NCBI RefSeq assembly: GCF_004340985.1
Contig: NZ_SLYB01000013.1
Location: 1-64,000, forward strand
DNA from: Cricetibacter osteomyelitidis
GTDB lineage: Bacteria > Pseudomonadota > Gammaproteobacteria > Enterobacterales > Pasteurellaceae
Reading direction: 5' to 3'
DNA length: 64,000 nt
In this document: positions 1 through 11,993 of the stretch, one piece after another
Numbering within the stretch: the stretch's first letter is position 1
Layout: each line of letters begins with the position of its first letter
The notes under the pieces: generated by a model
Told to the model about the DNA's origin: nothing
Database searches by the model: none
What the model saw: only the letters and a program-made list of their open reading frames with translations
Translations under genes and position numbers: made by a program

Positions 1-28
1 TTTGTTTAGATTGAATTTTGACACTCAT
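1..28 (-). CDS. Possible 5' end of a gene running off the left edge
   Basis: An ATG at 26-28 (minus strand) opens a frame of nine codons, Met-Ser-Val-Lys-Ile-Gln-Ser-Lys-Gln, before the window ends. It lies about 120 bases downstream of ilvD on the same strand. No good ribosome binding site sits at the usual distance; the nearest purine run is about 15 bases upstream. Too little is visible to name a product. ilvA would be a reasonable neighbour for an ilvGMD operon, but these nine residues do not recall its N-terminus. Confidence 0.25.
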
Positions 29-61
29 ATTCTAAACGGGAAACTCTCACTTTTTATAGTG

Positions 62-93
62 ATTTGTCAGATCAAGTCTGATCTTCTACAAAT
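62..93. repeat. Nested inverted repeat downstream of ilvD
   Basis: Arms ATTTGT (62-67) and ACAAAT (88-93) enclose a second perfect pair, AGATCA (69-74) and TGATCT (79-84), around a 4-base loop. It lies between the end of ilvD and the possible left-edge gene. It could be an operator or a leader hairpin for that gene. There is no T-run, so a terminator is less likely. Confidence 0.35.
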
Positions 94-115
94 TAAGTAG
101 CTTTATTAATGGTCT

Positions 116-138
116 GAGGGCGTATTCAATACGCCCTC
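116..138 (-). terminator. Palindrome just after ilvD, probable transcript end
   Basis: Perfect 10-base arms GAGGGCGTAT and ATACGCCCTC with a 3-base loop lie nine bases past the ilvD stop codon. No clear T-run follows on the minus strand, so this may be a 3' stabilising hairpin rather than a strong intrinsic terminator. Confidence 0.5.
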
Positions 139-146
139 TAACTATA

Positions 147-1994
147 TTACAACATGGTTTTATCACGCACTGCGCCTTTATCGGCAGAGGTTGCAAAGTG
201 ACCAAATACTTTCAAGGCAAAAGACACCTCACGTTCGCGATTAGTCGGTTTCCAGCCTTTAGCATCCTGCGTGGCACGGCGTTGTGCCATCTCTTCATCA
301 CTGACTTTCATATTGATTGAACGGTTTGGAATGTCGATTTCGATGATATCGCCGTCACACACTAAACCGATTGCACCGCCTGATGCTGCTTCCGGTGAAA
401 CGTGACCGATTGAAAGACCTGATGTACCGCCGGAGAAACGACCGTCGGTTAATAACGCACAGGCTTTACCCAAGCCCATGGATTTTAAGTAGCTGGTCGG
501 ATAAAGCATTTCCTGCATACCCGGGCCGCCTTTCGGACCTTCGTAACGGATCACAACTACATGGCCGGCACGCACTTTGCCACCCAAAATACCGTCAACG
601 GCATCTTCTTGGCTTTCAAAGACAATCGCCTCGCCGGTAAATTTCCAGATTGATTCATCCACGCCCGCGGTTTTTACAATACAGCCGTCGAGTGCGATAT
701 TGCCTGATAACATTGCCAATCCGCCTTCTTGGCTATAAGCAAACTCTTTGCTGCGGATACAGCCGTTTTCTCGGTCGTTATCTACCGAATCCCAACGACA
801 ATCTTGTGAAAAGGCTTGCGTAGTACGAATCCCCGCCGGCCCCGCACGGTAGAATTTTAATAATTCCTGATCTTGATTACGCATAATATCGTATTGCTCT
901 AACTGTTCTTTCAGGCTTAAACCTAAAATAGTACGGGTTTGGTTATGCAATAACCCTGCACGATCCAATTCGCCTAAAATTCCCATAATCCCGCCTGCAC
1001 GGTGCACGTCTTCCATATGGTATTTATTGGTATTTGGCGCAACTTTACTTAAACATGGCACACGACGCGAAATGCGATCGATATCACTCATAGTGAAATT
1101 AACACCCGCTTCTTGTGCGGTTGCAAGCAGGTGCAATACGGTATTTGACGAACCACCCATGGCTACATCCAGGCTCATCGCATTTTCAAAGGCATCAAAT
1201 GTGCCGATTGAACGCGGCAATACCGATGTATCGTCTTGTTCGTAATAACGTTTGGTAATTTCAACTATTTGACGCCCCGCTTTAAGAAATAACGCTTTAC
1301 GATCAGCGTGCGTTGCCAGCATCGAACCGTTCCCCGGCAAACTTAAACCTAATGCTTCGGTTAAACAATTCATTGAGTTAGCGGTGAACATACCTGAACA
1401 GGAGCCACAGGTCGGGCAGGCTGAACGTTCGATTACATCAATATCCGCTTCGCTGACAGAAACATCTGCCGCATCAATCATCGCATCGACTAAATCTAAA
1501 CGACGCACATCAATTAAGTTGCCGGAAAGTTTGGCTTTCCCCGCTTCCATCGGACCGCCTGAAACAAAAATAGTCGGAATATTCAAACGCATTGCTGCCA
1601 TTAACATTCCCGGAGTAATTTTATCGCAGTTGGAAATACACACCATTGCATCGGCACAGTGTGCATTCACCATATATTCCACCGAATCTGCAATCAAGTC
1701 ACGGCTTGGGAGAGAATACAACATACCGCCGTGTCCCATTGCAATACCGTCATCCACCGCAATGGTGTTAAATTCTTTTGCCACCGCTAAGCCGGTTTTC
1801 TCAATTTCGGCGGCAACTAATTGTCCCATATCTTTTAAATGCACATGCCCCGGCACAAATTGGGTGAATGAGTTCACCACCGCGATAATCGGTTTGCCGA
1901 AATCGTTTTCTTTCATTCCGGTAGCGCGCCATAATGCACGTGCACCTGCCATATTACGACCTTGAGTACTGGTCGCCGAACGTAGTTTAGGCAT
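147..1994 (-). CDS. ilvD: Dihydroxy-acid dehydratase IlvD
   Basis: This enzyme dehydrates 2,3-dihydroxy-isovalerate and 2,3-dihydroxy-3-methylvalerate to the keto acids, the third step of valine and isoleucine synthesis, in the cytoplasm. The protein is 615 aa, normal for the family. Iron-sulfur and active-site signatures are visible: [12 protein letters not shown] near residues 119-130 and ACPTCGSC at about 192-199. The N-terminus [10 protein letters not shown] matches the family start. I chose the ATG at 1992-1994 because GGAG lies six bases upstream; a longer frame opening at a TTG (2006) would swallow that ribosome binding site. It is the last gene of the ilvG-ilvM-ilvD operon, 35 bases after ilvM. 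Confidence 0.97.
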   Translation of the reverse strand: MPKLRSATSTQGRNMAGARALWRATGMKENDFGKPIIAVVNSFTQFVPGHVHLKDMGQLVAAEIEKTGLAVAKEFNTIAVDDGIAMGHGGMLYSLPSRDLIADSVEYMVNAHCADAMVCISNCDKITPGMLMAAMRLNIPTIFVSGGPMEAGKAKLSGNLIDVRRLDLVDAMIDAADVSVSEADIDVIERSACPTCGSCSGMFTANSMNCLTEALGLSLPGNGSMLATHADRKALFLKAGRQIVEITKRYYEQDDTSVLPRSIGTFDAFENAMSLDVAMGGSSNTVLHLLATAQEAGVNFTMSDIDRISRRVPCLSKVAPNTNKYHMEDVHRAGGIMGILGELDRAGLLHNQTRTILGLSLKEQLEQYDIMRNQDQELLKFYRAGPAGIRTTQAFSQDCRWDSVDNDRENGCIRSKEFAYSQEGGLAMLSGNIALDGCIVKTAGVDESIWKFTGEAIVFESQEDAVDGILGGKVRAGHVVVIRYEGPKGGPGMQEMLYPTSYLKSMGLGKACALLTDGRFSGGTSGLSIGHVSPEAASGGAIGLVCDGDIIEIDIPNRSINMKVSDEEMAQRRATQDAKGWKPTNREREVSFALKVFGHFATSADKGAVRDKTML

Positions 1995-2029
1995 AAATAT
2001 CTCCAAGTAAATTTTGTTAGGGTATTTGA

Positions 2030-2254
2030 TTAAATTAATTCCACGGTTTCCACATCATACAACTTTACTAGCTGATTCACTAATAAGCTTGAAGTGCGGT
2101 CGGATTTTACTGAAAAATCTAACTGCACTTTTTCATCTTTTAACTGCATAGTCATTTCAGTGATCACAAATCCGCGGTGGCGGACGACACGTAAAATTCG
2201 CTCCAACACTTCAGGACGATGATGAGCAATAAGCGTTAATTTATAGTTGTTCAT
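2030..2254 (-). CDS. ilvM: Acetolactate synthase II small (regulatory) subunit IlvM
   Basis: A 74-aa ACT-domain protein that partners IlvG. It begins [20 protein letters not shown] and has the compact beta-alpha-beta layout of IlvM, about 10 residues short of the E. coli protein. In the E. coli enzyme this subunit is needed for full activity and is not valine-sensitive; that is family knowledge. Its ATG overlaps the ilvG TAA by one base (TAATG), so the two are translationally coupled and made together. Confidence 0.92.
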   Translation of the reverse strand: MNNYKLTLIAHHRPEVLERILRVVRHRGFVITEMTMQLKDEKVQLDFSVKSDRTSSLLVNQLVKLYDVETVELI

Positions 2255-3906
2255 TATTTCATCTCCTCAAGCATATCGGAATTTGTCGCACCCGGTGGCA
2301 CTAACGGCCAGACATTTTCATTTTGGTGAATACACACATGCAAGAAATACGCCCCTTCCGCATTTAACAAACGCTCCAACGCCTCTTCCACTTCGCCGGC
2401 TTTTGTGATGCTTTCCCCCGGAATATCAAAGGCATTGGCGAGCATCACAAAATTAGGATTATCCTCTAAAATGGTCTCGCTGTGGCGGGAATTAAAGAAC
2501 AATGATTGCCATTGACGCACCATGCCTAAACGTTGGTTATCCAACAATAAAATCTTAATAGGCAATTTGCCGCGTTTGATCGTACCGAGTTCTTGAATAT
2601 TCATCATAATAGAACCGTCGCCGGTCACCAGAATCACCGGATCTTGCGGGCGGGATTTTTGTGCCCCCACGGCGGCCGGTAAACCGAATCCCATGGTGCC
2701 GAAACCTGCGGAGGTAATAAAGTTTTCCGGTGCGAAATGATCCATATGCTGTGCCGTCCACATTTGGTGCTGACCGACATCGGTGGTAATCACGGCATTT
2801 TGCAGGCGTTTTTGCGATAAACGATGTAACACTGAAAGCGGATTAATGGCTTTGTCACCTTCATTCGGTTCATAATACGTTGCAGCCTGTTGTTTTAAAC
2901 GGGTTACTTCGGCGTGCCATTCGCTGATATAAAGCGGCTGTTTTAAAAAGTGTAATACTTGCGTTAAATCGCCCAATAAAGTGACTTCGGAAGAACGCAA
3001 TTTACCCATTTCCGCAATATCAATATCGGCATGAATCACTTTGGCATTCGGTGCAAAGGTATCCAGTTTGCCTGTCACGCGGTCGTCAAAACGCGCCCCG
3101 AGCACAATCAGTAAATCCGATTCCTGCGTAGCAAGATTAGATACTTTTGTACCGTGCATTCCGATCATCCCCATATAATAGGGATGATCCGGCGGAATCG
3201 CCCCCAAGCCTTTTAAGGTGGATATTGCCGGAATTTGGGTTTCTGCAATAAATTCACGTAATGCAGGAACCGCATTAGCCATTCCCACGCCGCCGCCTAC
3301 ATAAAGTAACGGACGTTTGGCTTGCGTTAATAAATCAAAAGCTTTTTTCAGATTTTTATCGCTGATTTCAGGTGGCGTTTCCGGATAATAAGTAAACGGT
3401 TGGGCATCAATTTCGGCAAATTGTACATCTTTCGGCACATCAATTAATACCGGTCCCGGTCTGCCGCTTCGTGCGATTTGGAAAGCACGAGCCATAATCT
3501 CCGGCAATTCGGCAACATTTTGCACAATAAAGCTATGTTTGCAGCAGGCTAAGGAAAGACCTAATACATCCGCTTCCTGGAAAGCATCCGTACCGATTAA
3601 AGGGTAAGCCACTTGCCCGGTAATGGCTACGATAGGAATGGAATCCGACAACGCATCGCCCAAACCGGTGACTAAGTTAGTAGCCCCCGGACCCGATGTG
3701 GCGATACACACGCCCACCTTGCCGCTGGCGCGGGCATAACCGATAGCCGCCATTGCCGCCCCTTGTTCGTTACGACAAAGCAGATGATCTAATCCCGAAT
3801 CATAAAGAGCGTCATAAGTCGGCATAATCGCCCCGCCCGGATAACCGAATAAGGTAGTGACCTGATGAGCTTTCAAGCTTTCAATAATAAATTTTGCACC
3901 GTTCAT
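2254..3906 (-). CDS. ilvG: Acetolactate synthase II large (catalytic) subunit IlvG
   Basis: A thiamine-diphosphate enzyme that condenses pyruvate with pyruvate or 2-ketobutyrate, the first committed step of branched-chain amino acid synthesis. It is 550 aa, full length. The N-terminal domain holds [15 protein letters not shown] and the cofactor-activating Glu-47 (RNEQGA). The C-terminal ThDP motif [14 protein letters not shown] is intact. The frame is unbroken, unlike the frameshifted ilvG of E. coli K-12. It is first in the ilvGMD operon. I could not find an Ile/Leu/Val-rich leader peptide in the 180 bases upstream, so classical ilv attenuation is not evident here. Confidence 0.96.
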   Translation of the reverse strand: MNGAKFIIESLKAHQVTTLFGYPGGAIMPTYDALYDSGLDHLLCRNEQGAAMAAIGYARASGKVGVCIATSGPGATNLVTGLGDALSDSIPIVAITGQVAYPLIGTDAFQEADVLGLSLACCKHSFIVQNVAELPEIMARAFQIARSGRPGPVLIDVPKDVQFAEIDAQPFTYYPETPPEISDKNLKKAFDLLTQAKRPLLYVGGGVGMANAVPALREFIAETQIPAISTLKGLGAIPPDHPYYMGMIGMHGTKVSNLATQESDLLIVLGARFDDRVTGKLDTFAPNAKVIHADIDIAEMGKLRSSEVTLLGDLTQVLHFLKQPLYISEWHAEVTRLKQQAATYYEPNEGDKAINPLSVLHRLSQKRLQNAVITTDVGQHQMWTAQHMDHFAPENFITSAGFGTMGFGLPAAVGAQKSRPQDPVILVTGDGSIMMNIQELGTIKRGKLPIKILLLDNQRLGMVRQWQSLFFNSRHSETILEDNPNFVMLANAFDIPGESITKAGEVEEALERLLNAEGAYFLHVCIHQNENVWPLVPPGATNSDMLEEMK

Positions 3907-3975
3907 TTTTTACCTATTTGTGCTAGTGTTGTGTTTATTTTACGCTGTAAATTTTCCCATTCTAGCTTGTTCGGC

Positions 3976-3999
3976 ATTATTTTTTAAGCAAAAAATAAT
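3976..3999. repeat. A/T inverted repeat in the ilvG-yigL divergent region
   Basis: Perfect 10-base arms ATTATTTTTT and AAAAAATAAT surround the 4-base loop AAGC. The repeat lies in the shared upstream region of ilvG (minus) and yigL (plus). For ilvG it lies just upstream of a weak promoter-like pair (TTAAAA and TAGAAT, 17 apart, minus strand). Its function is unknown; a regulator site or chance A/T symmetry are both possible. Confidence 0.3.
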
Positions 4000-4018
4000 G
4001 TTTTTACAGAATTATCCG

Positions 4019-4066
4019 AAAGTGCGGTCATTTTAAGCAAAATTTTGTTATTATTAACCGCACTTA
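4019..4066. repeat. Inverted pair of DNA uptake signal sequences
   Basis: AAAGTGCGGT at 4019-4028 faces ACCGCACTTA at 4057-4066, separated by 28 A/T-rich bases. These are Haemophilus-type uptake signals, bound during natural competence. The pair sits in the divergent promoter region of ilvG and yigL. It can fold, but the long loop and lack of a T-run argue against a terminator. Confidence 0.7.
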
Positions 4067-4087
4067 GTCTTTATATTGGAATATTTT

Positions 4088-4906
4088 ATGCAAAAAATGC
4101 CTTTCCGTGCCGTGGTATCCGATCTAGACGGCACGCTGCTCAATGCAAAGCATGTTATCGGTGATTTCACTATCGATACACTCAATAAACTGGAACAAAA
4201 AGGGTTGGATATCATACTCGCAACCGGGCGTAACCATACAGATGTGGGGTCAATTCTCGGCAAAGTGGGCGCAGAACATGCGGTGATGATTACCTCAAAC
4301 GGGGCACGGGTACATGATTTACAAGGTAATTTGATTTATGCTAATAATTTACCGGAACGCATTGCCTTTGAGCTGATTAATTTTCCCGTAGATACCACCA
4401 GAGTACGAACCAATATTTACCAAGATGACGGCTGGTTTATGGATTTAGATTTGCCGGAGCTGAAAAAATATCACAAAGATTCAGGCTTTATGTATAAGCT
4501 GGTGGATTTCAAGCAACATCACGGACGGGGCACGGAAAAAGTCTTTTTTATCGGTAAAACCTTGGCGGATTTAGAACCTATCGCACAGTGCCTGCGGGAA
4601 AAATACGCCGATCAAATCACCGTGGTGTATTCCACGCCGCAATGTTTGGAAGTGATGAATAAAAACGTGTCAAAAGCGACCGCCCTTGCCCATCTGATCG
4701 CACAACGGGAATACGGATTGGCCGATTGTATTGCCTTTGGTGACGGCATGAATGATGAAGAAATGCTGAAAGAAGTGGGTAAAGGTTTATTGATGGGCAA
4801 TGCGGATCCGCGCCTAAAAGCGGTATGCTGTGGTCTGGAACAAATCGGCTTTAACAAAGACGAAGCGGTGGCAAGCTATCTGCGCGCGACCTTCGGTATT
4901 TATTAA
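4088..4906 (+). CDS. yigL: HAD-superfamily (Cof-type) sugar/pyridoxal phosphate phosphatase YigL
   Basis: A cytoplasmic haloacid dehalogenase-family phosphatase of 272 aa. It has motif I DLDGTL (residues 12-17, nucleophile Asp-12), the LATGRN motif II region, and the C-terminal metal motif FGDGMNDEEM. The sequence tracks E. coli YigL closely: MITSNGARVHDL and CLEVM are shared landmarks. YigL dephosphorylates sugar phosphates and pyridoxal phosphate, which is family knowledge. Start: ATG 4088 with GGA eight bases upstream; an in-frame TTG at 4076 overlaps that site. An ATG at 4097 is also possible. crcB follows after 13 bases, so the two are probably cotranscribed. Confidence 0.88.
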   Translation: MQKMPFRAVVSDLDGTLLNAKHVIGDFTIDTLNKLEQKGLDIILATGRNHTDVGSILGKVGAEHAVMITSNGARVHDLQGNLIYANNLPERIAFELINFPVDTTRVRTNIYQDDGWFMDLDLPELKKYHKDSGFMYKLVDFKQHHGRGTEKVFFIGKTLADLEPIAQCLREKYADQITVVYSTPQCLEVMNKNVSKATALAHLIAQREYGLADCIAFGDGMNDEEMLKEVGKGLLMGNADPRLKAVCCGLEQIGFNKDEAVASYLRATFGIY

Positions 4907-4919
4907 AATTTACGAAATT

Positions 4920-5294
4920 ATGACCGCACTTTTCTACGTTATCGGCGGCGCGGCAATCGGCGCGAGCTTGCGCTGGCTATTGGGATTATGGCTGAACACT
5001 TTATTTGCCGGCATCGTATTCGGCACCTTGGCGGCAAACTGTTTGGGCTGCTTATTAATGGGCATCGCAATGGGTGTACTGCTGCATTTTCCACAAATCC
5101 CGACGGAATGGCGGCTGTTTTTTATCACCGGTTTTCTCGGCAGCCTGACTACGTTTTCCTCCCTTGCAGGTGAAATTATCGATAATTTTATCAACGAAAA
5201 ATGGTTCAACGGGTTTGCCGTGCTGTCCGTGCATGTCGCACTGGGTCTGGCTTTCACCGCACTCGGTTTATGGTTGTGGCGACTCGCCTCTTAA
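4920..5294 (+). CDS. crcB: Fluoride exporter CrcB/Fluc
   Basis: A small inner-membrane protein of 124 aa with four predicted transmembrane segments, the normal size of a Fluc fluoride channel subunit. It has the family landmarks GTLAANCLGCLLMG and GFLGSLTTFSS (the pore TTFS region). It would act as a dual-topology dimer that lets fluoride leave the cell. The start ATG 4920 is 13 bases after yigL; a longer frame from 4830 would overlap the end of yigL and adds no family sequence. The start codon opens directly into an uptake signal (ATG ACCGCACTT, Met-Thr-Ala-Leu). No fluoride riboswitch is visible, since the upstream sequence is yigL coding DNA. Confidence 0.93.
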   Translation: MTALFYVIGGAAIGASLRWLLGLWLNTLFAGIVFGTLAANCLGCLLMGIAMGVLLHFPQIPTEWRLFFITGFLGSLTTFSSLAGEIIDNFINEKWFNGFAVLSVHVALGLAFTALGLWLWRLAS

Positions 5295-5295
5295 A

Positions 5296-5316
5296 AAACG
5301 GGCGATATGCCCGTTT
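5296..5316. terminator. Bidirectional terminator between crcB and a convergent gene
   Basis: Arms AAACGGGC and GCCCGTTT with a short loop are preceded by an A-run. It starts one base after the crcB stop and ends one base before the stop codon of the opposite-strand gene, so a single hairpin can serve both transcripts. Confidence 0.75.
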
Positions 5317-5317
5317 C

Positions 5318-5719
5318 CTACAATTTCAACCAGTCTTTTACCAGATCCTGCGTCACTTCTTCATGGGACCACATTGTGCTGATATCCGGTTCCGGAAACT
5401 TGCTGTGGTTATAGCCCACCAACCGTTCGAAATCAAACACCGCATGCGGATAATCATTAATAAACAACAATGCCATTTTGCCGTTTTTCGCCCAGCAAAT
5501 TTCCAGTTTCCGCAGCAATTGACGCTCTTCAACACTATTAACATTATACACAAACAAGGAATCCACAATCGGACTTTCCTTTGCTGTATCAATAGCATAG
5601 AAATAACCGCTTTCGCCGTCATCCACAAACATCACGGATAAATTCGCGTGTTCCATAGATGTCGTGCCAACTTGCTTTTCCGTGCCGATATATAAATCAT
5701 CTTCCAGTGCGAGCAGCAT
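5318..5719 (-). CDS. Conserved Pasteurellaceae protein, DUF2251-like
   Basis: A 133-aa soluble, acidic protein without signal peptide or membrane segment. The N-terminal half contains VMFVDDGESGYFYAID and the middle GKMALLFINDYPHAVFDF, which recall the DUF2251 family of small uncharacterised cytoplasmic proteins. I know no function. Start: ATG 5717-5719 with GAGGAGGG close upstream, a strong ribosome binding site. It is downstream of eno on the same strand but separated from it by a strong terminator, so it probably has its own promoter in the 90-base gap. Confidence 0.75.
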   Translation of the reverse strand: MLLALEDDLYIGTEKQVGTTSMEHANLSVMFVDDGESGYFYAIDTAKESPIVDSLFVYNVNSVEERQLLRKLEICWAKNGKMALLFINDYPHAVFDFERLVGYNHSKFPEPDISTMWSHEEVTQDLVKDWLKL

Positions 5720-5748
5720 AAGCCCTCCTCAAAATTTTCTAAAAAAAT

Positions 5749-5774
5749 ACCGCACTTTCGTGAAAAAGTGCGGT
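5749..5774 (-). terminator. eno terminator built from an inverted pair of uptake signals
   Basis: ACCGCACTTT (5749-5758) and AAAGTGCGGT (5765-5774) form a perfect 10-base stem with a 6-base loop. Read on the minus strand it is followed by a run of T, as an intrinsic terminator needs. It lies 35 bases after the eno stop codon. Confidence 0.85.
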
Positions 5775-5809
5775 CGGATTTTTAAAAATTTTACATCATG
5801 GATGCAAAA

Positions 5810-7446
<1,637 letters not shown>

Positions 7447-7478
7447 AAAAGCTGTCTGCAAAACGCTAGACAGCTTTT
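7447..7478 (-). terminator. pyrG intrinsic terminator
   Basis: Arms AAAAGCTGTCT (7447-7457) and AGACAGCTTTT (7468-7478) with a 10-base loop. On the minus strand the stem is followed by a T-run (complement of the A-run at 7445-7450). It lies 45 bases past the pyrG stop. Confidence 0.82.
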
Positions 7479-7522
7479 AAATTCTTAGCTAAAACTTTTT
7501 AGAAAGTTACCGCACTTTAAAA

Positions 7523-9199
<1,677 letters not shown>

Positions 9200-9329
9200 C
9201 TAAGTATTAGGACGGGATAGTAGTTTACAGCAAAGATCCGCAGAATTCAAATTTTCTGTGAAACTGACCGCACTTTTTACGCGTAACGAGGAGTAACAAA
9301 CGATAAAATAACCTTAGTAAAAATACATT

Positions 9330-9344
9330 TGATAATTAATATCA
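9330..9344 (+). promoter_or_regulatory. Near-consensus Fur box upstream of the TonB-dependent receptor
   Basis: TGATAAT-T-AATATCA matches the 7-1-7 Fur consensus (TGATAAT-N-ATTATCA) at 13 of 14 informative positions. It lies about 70 bases upstream of the receptor start, where iron-bound Fur would block RNA polymerase. Iron repression of the receptor follows by inference. Confidence 0.75.
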
Positions 9345-9416
9345 TTTAAGTTAATATTCCTAATGCTTATAAATGCAGCAATTTTTATTCTAAATATTTC
9401 TAAGGAAAACTGACTT

Positions 9417-11414
9417 ATGAAAAAATCTAACTTTGTTTTACTACCGCTTGCAGTATTTGTTGCAGCGAGTGTCCATGCTGAAAATACGGATGGACTTGAT
9501 ACGATTGAAGTAGTGAGTGATAACTACTCGCCGCAGGTTGCCAATGTGGCGGCTAAAGGTGTGGTAAAAGTACGTCAGGCAACCAAAATGTCCGACGTGC
9601 TGCGCGGTGTACCGGGTGTGAATGTGAACGGTGCACGTTCTATTGTGGAACGCTATAATATCCGCGGCGTAAGTGAAGAATATTTAAATATCACCGTGGA
9701 CGGTGCACGTCAGGAAGGCTATTCATTCCACCATTCAGGTAACTACGGAATCGACCCTGAAATTTTAAAACGCGTAGATATTGACGTAGGCGGTAACTCC
9801 ATTGCCACGGGTGCAGGCTCATTAGGCGGTTCAATGAAATTTGAAACCGTTGATGCGTCCGATATGCTGGAAGACGGTGAAAACTTCGGCGGTAAAGTGA
9901 AATACGGTTGGGGCAGCAACGGTAATTCTCATCAAACTACGGCGATGTTATTCGGGCGTGCGGGCAACTTGGATTTATTAGGTTATTTTAACTACCGTAA
10001 CCAAAAAGACGGTGAAAACGGCAATGGTTTAGAGAATCGCAATAAAGGTCATTTACAAAATTATTTATTTAAAGCCAAATATAATTTCGGTGAAAATCAC
10101 TGGCTGAAACTTTCCGCCGAACATTATACCAACACCGCCATTAACTGTTATCGTGCCAATATGGCGATGTGCTTGGGCGATGTACCGCAGGAAGGCCAAT
10201 CTGGTTATAAACCGGCAAACCACGGTAAAGCCAGATCCGAAATCGAACGTTCAACTTATACTTTAGGCTATGCTTATAATCCGAGCGATAACAAATGGGT
10301 GAATGTTAAGGCTAACGCCTATTATACCGAAACCGAAAACTCTTCCATGAACCGCAAACAAACTAAAGTGGAAACGGCGGGCGGAACCTTATCCAACCGT
10401 TCCGAATTTGATTTGGGCGTGACCAATCACAGCGTATTGTTAGGCGGAGAATATTATAAAACCACCGCACTTCGTTACGGCGGTAAGGAAAGAAATTCTC
10501 AAACTATTCGACCTGATTACACGCAACACGCTTATTCTACATCCGTTTACTTGGAAGATGCGATCGGCATCGGTAATTTTACTATTACTCCGGGTGTGCG
10601 TTTTGACCACTTCAAAGCAGACTACATCAGTTTGGATAAAACCTATCACCGCTTCTCTAAAGCCTTGGGCTTAAAATACGGTGTTACCGACAGCTTAGTG
10701 TTATTTGCTAACTATACCGAACTGTTTAAAGGTCCGGGCTTCGGCGAATTAGCGTTGGTGGCGCCAAAACGCTACACCGGCAGCCTTGAACCGACTCGCG
10801 GTGATAATAAAGAAGTCGGCTTCAACTATGCACAAGACGGTATTTTCGCCAATACGGACGGCTTCTCTATTACGGCAAAATACTTCCGCACGGATTATGA
10901 CAATATTAATCAATCCGTGACGAATCCGGCAAATGGCGGCAGAGGCGGTAAAGGCGGCAGTATTTACGCAAGTTTAGGTGAAGTTAAATTACGCGGTGTA
11001 GAAGCACAGGCTCGTTACTGGATTGATAACTTCGGTGCCAGCGTAAGTTATGCCCGTGCACGCAGCGAACAAAAATCTAATGGTTATTCTGCCTTTCCTG
11101 ATTCCGGTGACCGCTATACCTTCGGTTTGAACTACCGTGTACCTAGCGTGAACATGGAAATGGGCTGGAATACGATGTGGGTACGCGGATTAGCTTATGC
11201 AGCTAACGCTAAATCTATTACCACTAAAGATGAATACGCGGTCAGCAATGCTTATATCACTTGGGCACCGCAACAAGTTAAAGGTCTGGAACTTACCTTC
11301 GGTATCGATAATATCTTCGACCGAGCTTATAAAGATCACAGTACGCAATATTATGGTGCTGTAGATTTAGATCCGGGTCGTAACTATAAACTTTCCGTTT
11401 CCTATAAATTCTAA
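9417..11414 (+). CDS. TonB-dependent outer-membrane receptor, probably for heme or another iron source
   Basis: A 665-aa outer-membrane receptor. A signal peptide ends at VHA-E (about residues 1-21). A TonB-box-like DTIEVVS follows, then the plug domain (MSDVLRGVPGVNVNG, YNIRGVSEEYLNITVDGARQ, to about residue 150) and a 22-strand-type barrel ending in the aromatic C-terminus SYKF. The plug (IRGV, TVDGARQ, GAGSLGGS) resembles the heme/hemoglobin/lactoferrin receptor group, but the substrate cannot be fixed from sequence. A histidine pair in YSFHHSGN might contact heme. A Fur box upstream fits an iron-starvation role. No periplasmic binding protein or ABC permease is adjacent. Confidence 0.9.
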   Translation: MKKSNFVLLPLAVFVAASVHAENTDGLDTIEVVSDNYSPQVANVAAKGVVKVRQATKMSDVLRGVPGVNVNGARSIVERYNIRGVSEEYLNITVDGARQEGYSFHHSGNYGIDPEILKRVDIDVGGNSIATGAGSLGGSMKFETVDASDMLEDGENFGGKVKYGWGSNGNSHQTTAMLFGRAGNLDLLGYFNYRNQKDGENGNGLENRNKGHLQNYLFKAKYNFGENHWLKLSAEHYTNTAINCYRANMAMCLGDVPQEGQSGYKPANHGKARSEIERSTYTLGYAYNPSDNKWVNVKANAYYTETENSSMNRKQTKVETAGGTLSNRSEFDLGVTNHSVLLGGEYYKTTALRYGGKERNSQTIRPDYTQHAYSTSVYLEDAIGIGNFTITPGVRFDHFKADYISLDKTYHRFSKALGLKYGVTDSLVLFANYTELFKGPGFGELALVAPKRYTGSLEPTRGDNKEVGFNYAQDGIFANTDGFSITAKYFRTDYDNINQSVTNPANGGRGGKGGSIYASLGEVKLRGVEAQARYWIDNFGASVSYARARSEQKSNGYSAFPDSGDRYTFGLNYRVPSVNMEMGWNTMWVRGLAYAANAKSITTKDEYAVSNAYITWAPQQVKGLELTFGIDNIFDRAYKDHSTQYYGAVDLDPGRNYKLSVSYKF

Positions 11415-11448
11415 TGATATCCTCTATTTAGTCATTATGAATATCATC

Positions 11449-11478
11449 AAATCCGACCGCACTTTGGTCGGATTTTTT
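11449..11478 (+). terminator. Receptor terminator with an uptake signal across its loop
   Basis: Arms AAATCCGACC (11449-11458) and GGTCGGATTT (11466-11475) are followed by more T. The loop and inner stem contain ACCGCACTTT, a DNA uptake signal. It lies 35 bases past the receptor stop. Confidence 0.85.
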
Positions 11479-11482
11479 GTTA

Positions 11483-11983
11483 TTATTCAAAACGCTGAAA
11501 TCCGTACATCAAAAATGTTTGTAGGCTGTCTCCCATATTGGCGATACTCGGATAACGTCCCCATTGTTGGAAACCTAGTTTTTCAAACATAAAGCGGCTG
11601 ATGTGGTTTTCCTCAATCACATACGCCATGAGTGTATTAATACCGCAATGGAGCATCTGATTTTTCATAAATTCCACCGCACTTTTCCCATAGCCTTTGC
11701 TTTTTGCTGAATTGTCGAGGTAAATGCTGATTTCAGCGGTTTGATCGAAAGCTTTACGCGGATAAAAAGGCGAAAAGCTGCACCAGCCGACAATCTGCCG
11801 TTCGTCCGTTTCCAATACCCATAAAGGATAGCGGGGATTATTATAGTGAAATGCAAACCAGCTTTGGCGCTCCTCTACTGTGACAGGATCAAGATCTGCG
11901 GTTATGCGACGACTTGGGATCGCTTGATTATAAATTTCCACGATTCTTGCCAAATCGTCGGAAAGTGCGGTTCTAATTTTCAT
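11483..11983 (-). CDS. GNAT N-acetyltransferase, MnaT/Pat-like
   Basis: A 166-aa cytoplasmic acetyltransferase of the GNAT fold. It begins MKIRTALSDDLARIVEIYNQA, has the substrate-side segment WVLETDERQIVGWCSFSPF, and an acetyl-CoA-binding region KSKGYGKSAVEFM at about residues 93-105. The C-terminal ENHISRFMFEKLGFQQWGRY is typical of the phosphinothricin/methionine-sulfone acetyltransferase (YncA/MnaT) group. The natural substrate is probably an amino acid analogue; that is inference. It lies 10 bases downstream of narQ on the same strand, so it may be cotranscribed with it. Confidence 0.85.
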   Translation of the reverse strand: MKIRTALSDDLARIVEIYNQAIPSRRITADLDPVTVEERQSWFAFHYNNPRYPLWVLETDERQIVGWCSFSPFYPRKAFDQTAEISIYLDNSAKSKGYGKSAVEFMKNQMLHCGINTLMAYVIEENHISRFMFEKLGFQQWGRYPSIANMGDSLQTFLMYGFQRFE

Positions 11984-11993
11984 TTTTTTATTG

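Noticed and set aside
1384-1965. 193-aa plus-strand ORF opposite ilvD
   Set aside because: It is a frame shadow of ilvD with no recognisable domain and no ribosome binding site.
4830-4920. Upstream extension of crcB as a 154-aa protein
   Set aside because: The extra 30 residues overlap the end of yigL in another frame and lack family similarity; MTALFYVIGG is the natural CrcB start.
4907-4925. Fluoride riboswitch before crcB
   Set aside because: The gap to yigL is only 13 bases and the sequence upstream is coding; no crcB-motif fold is possible there.
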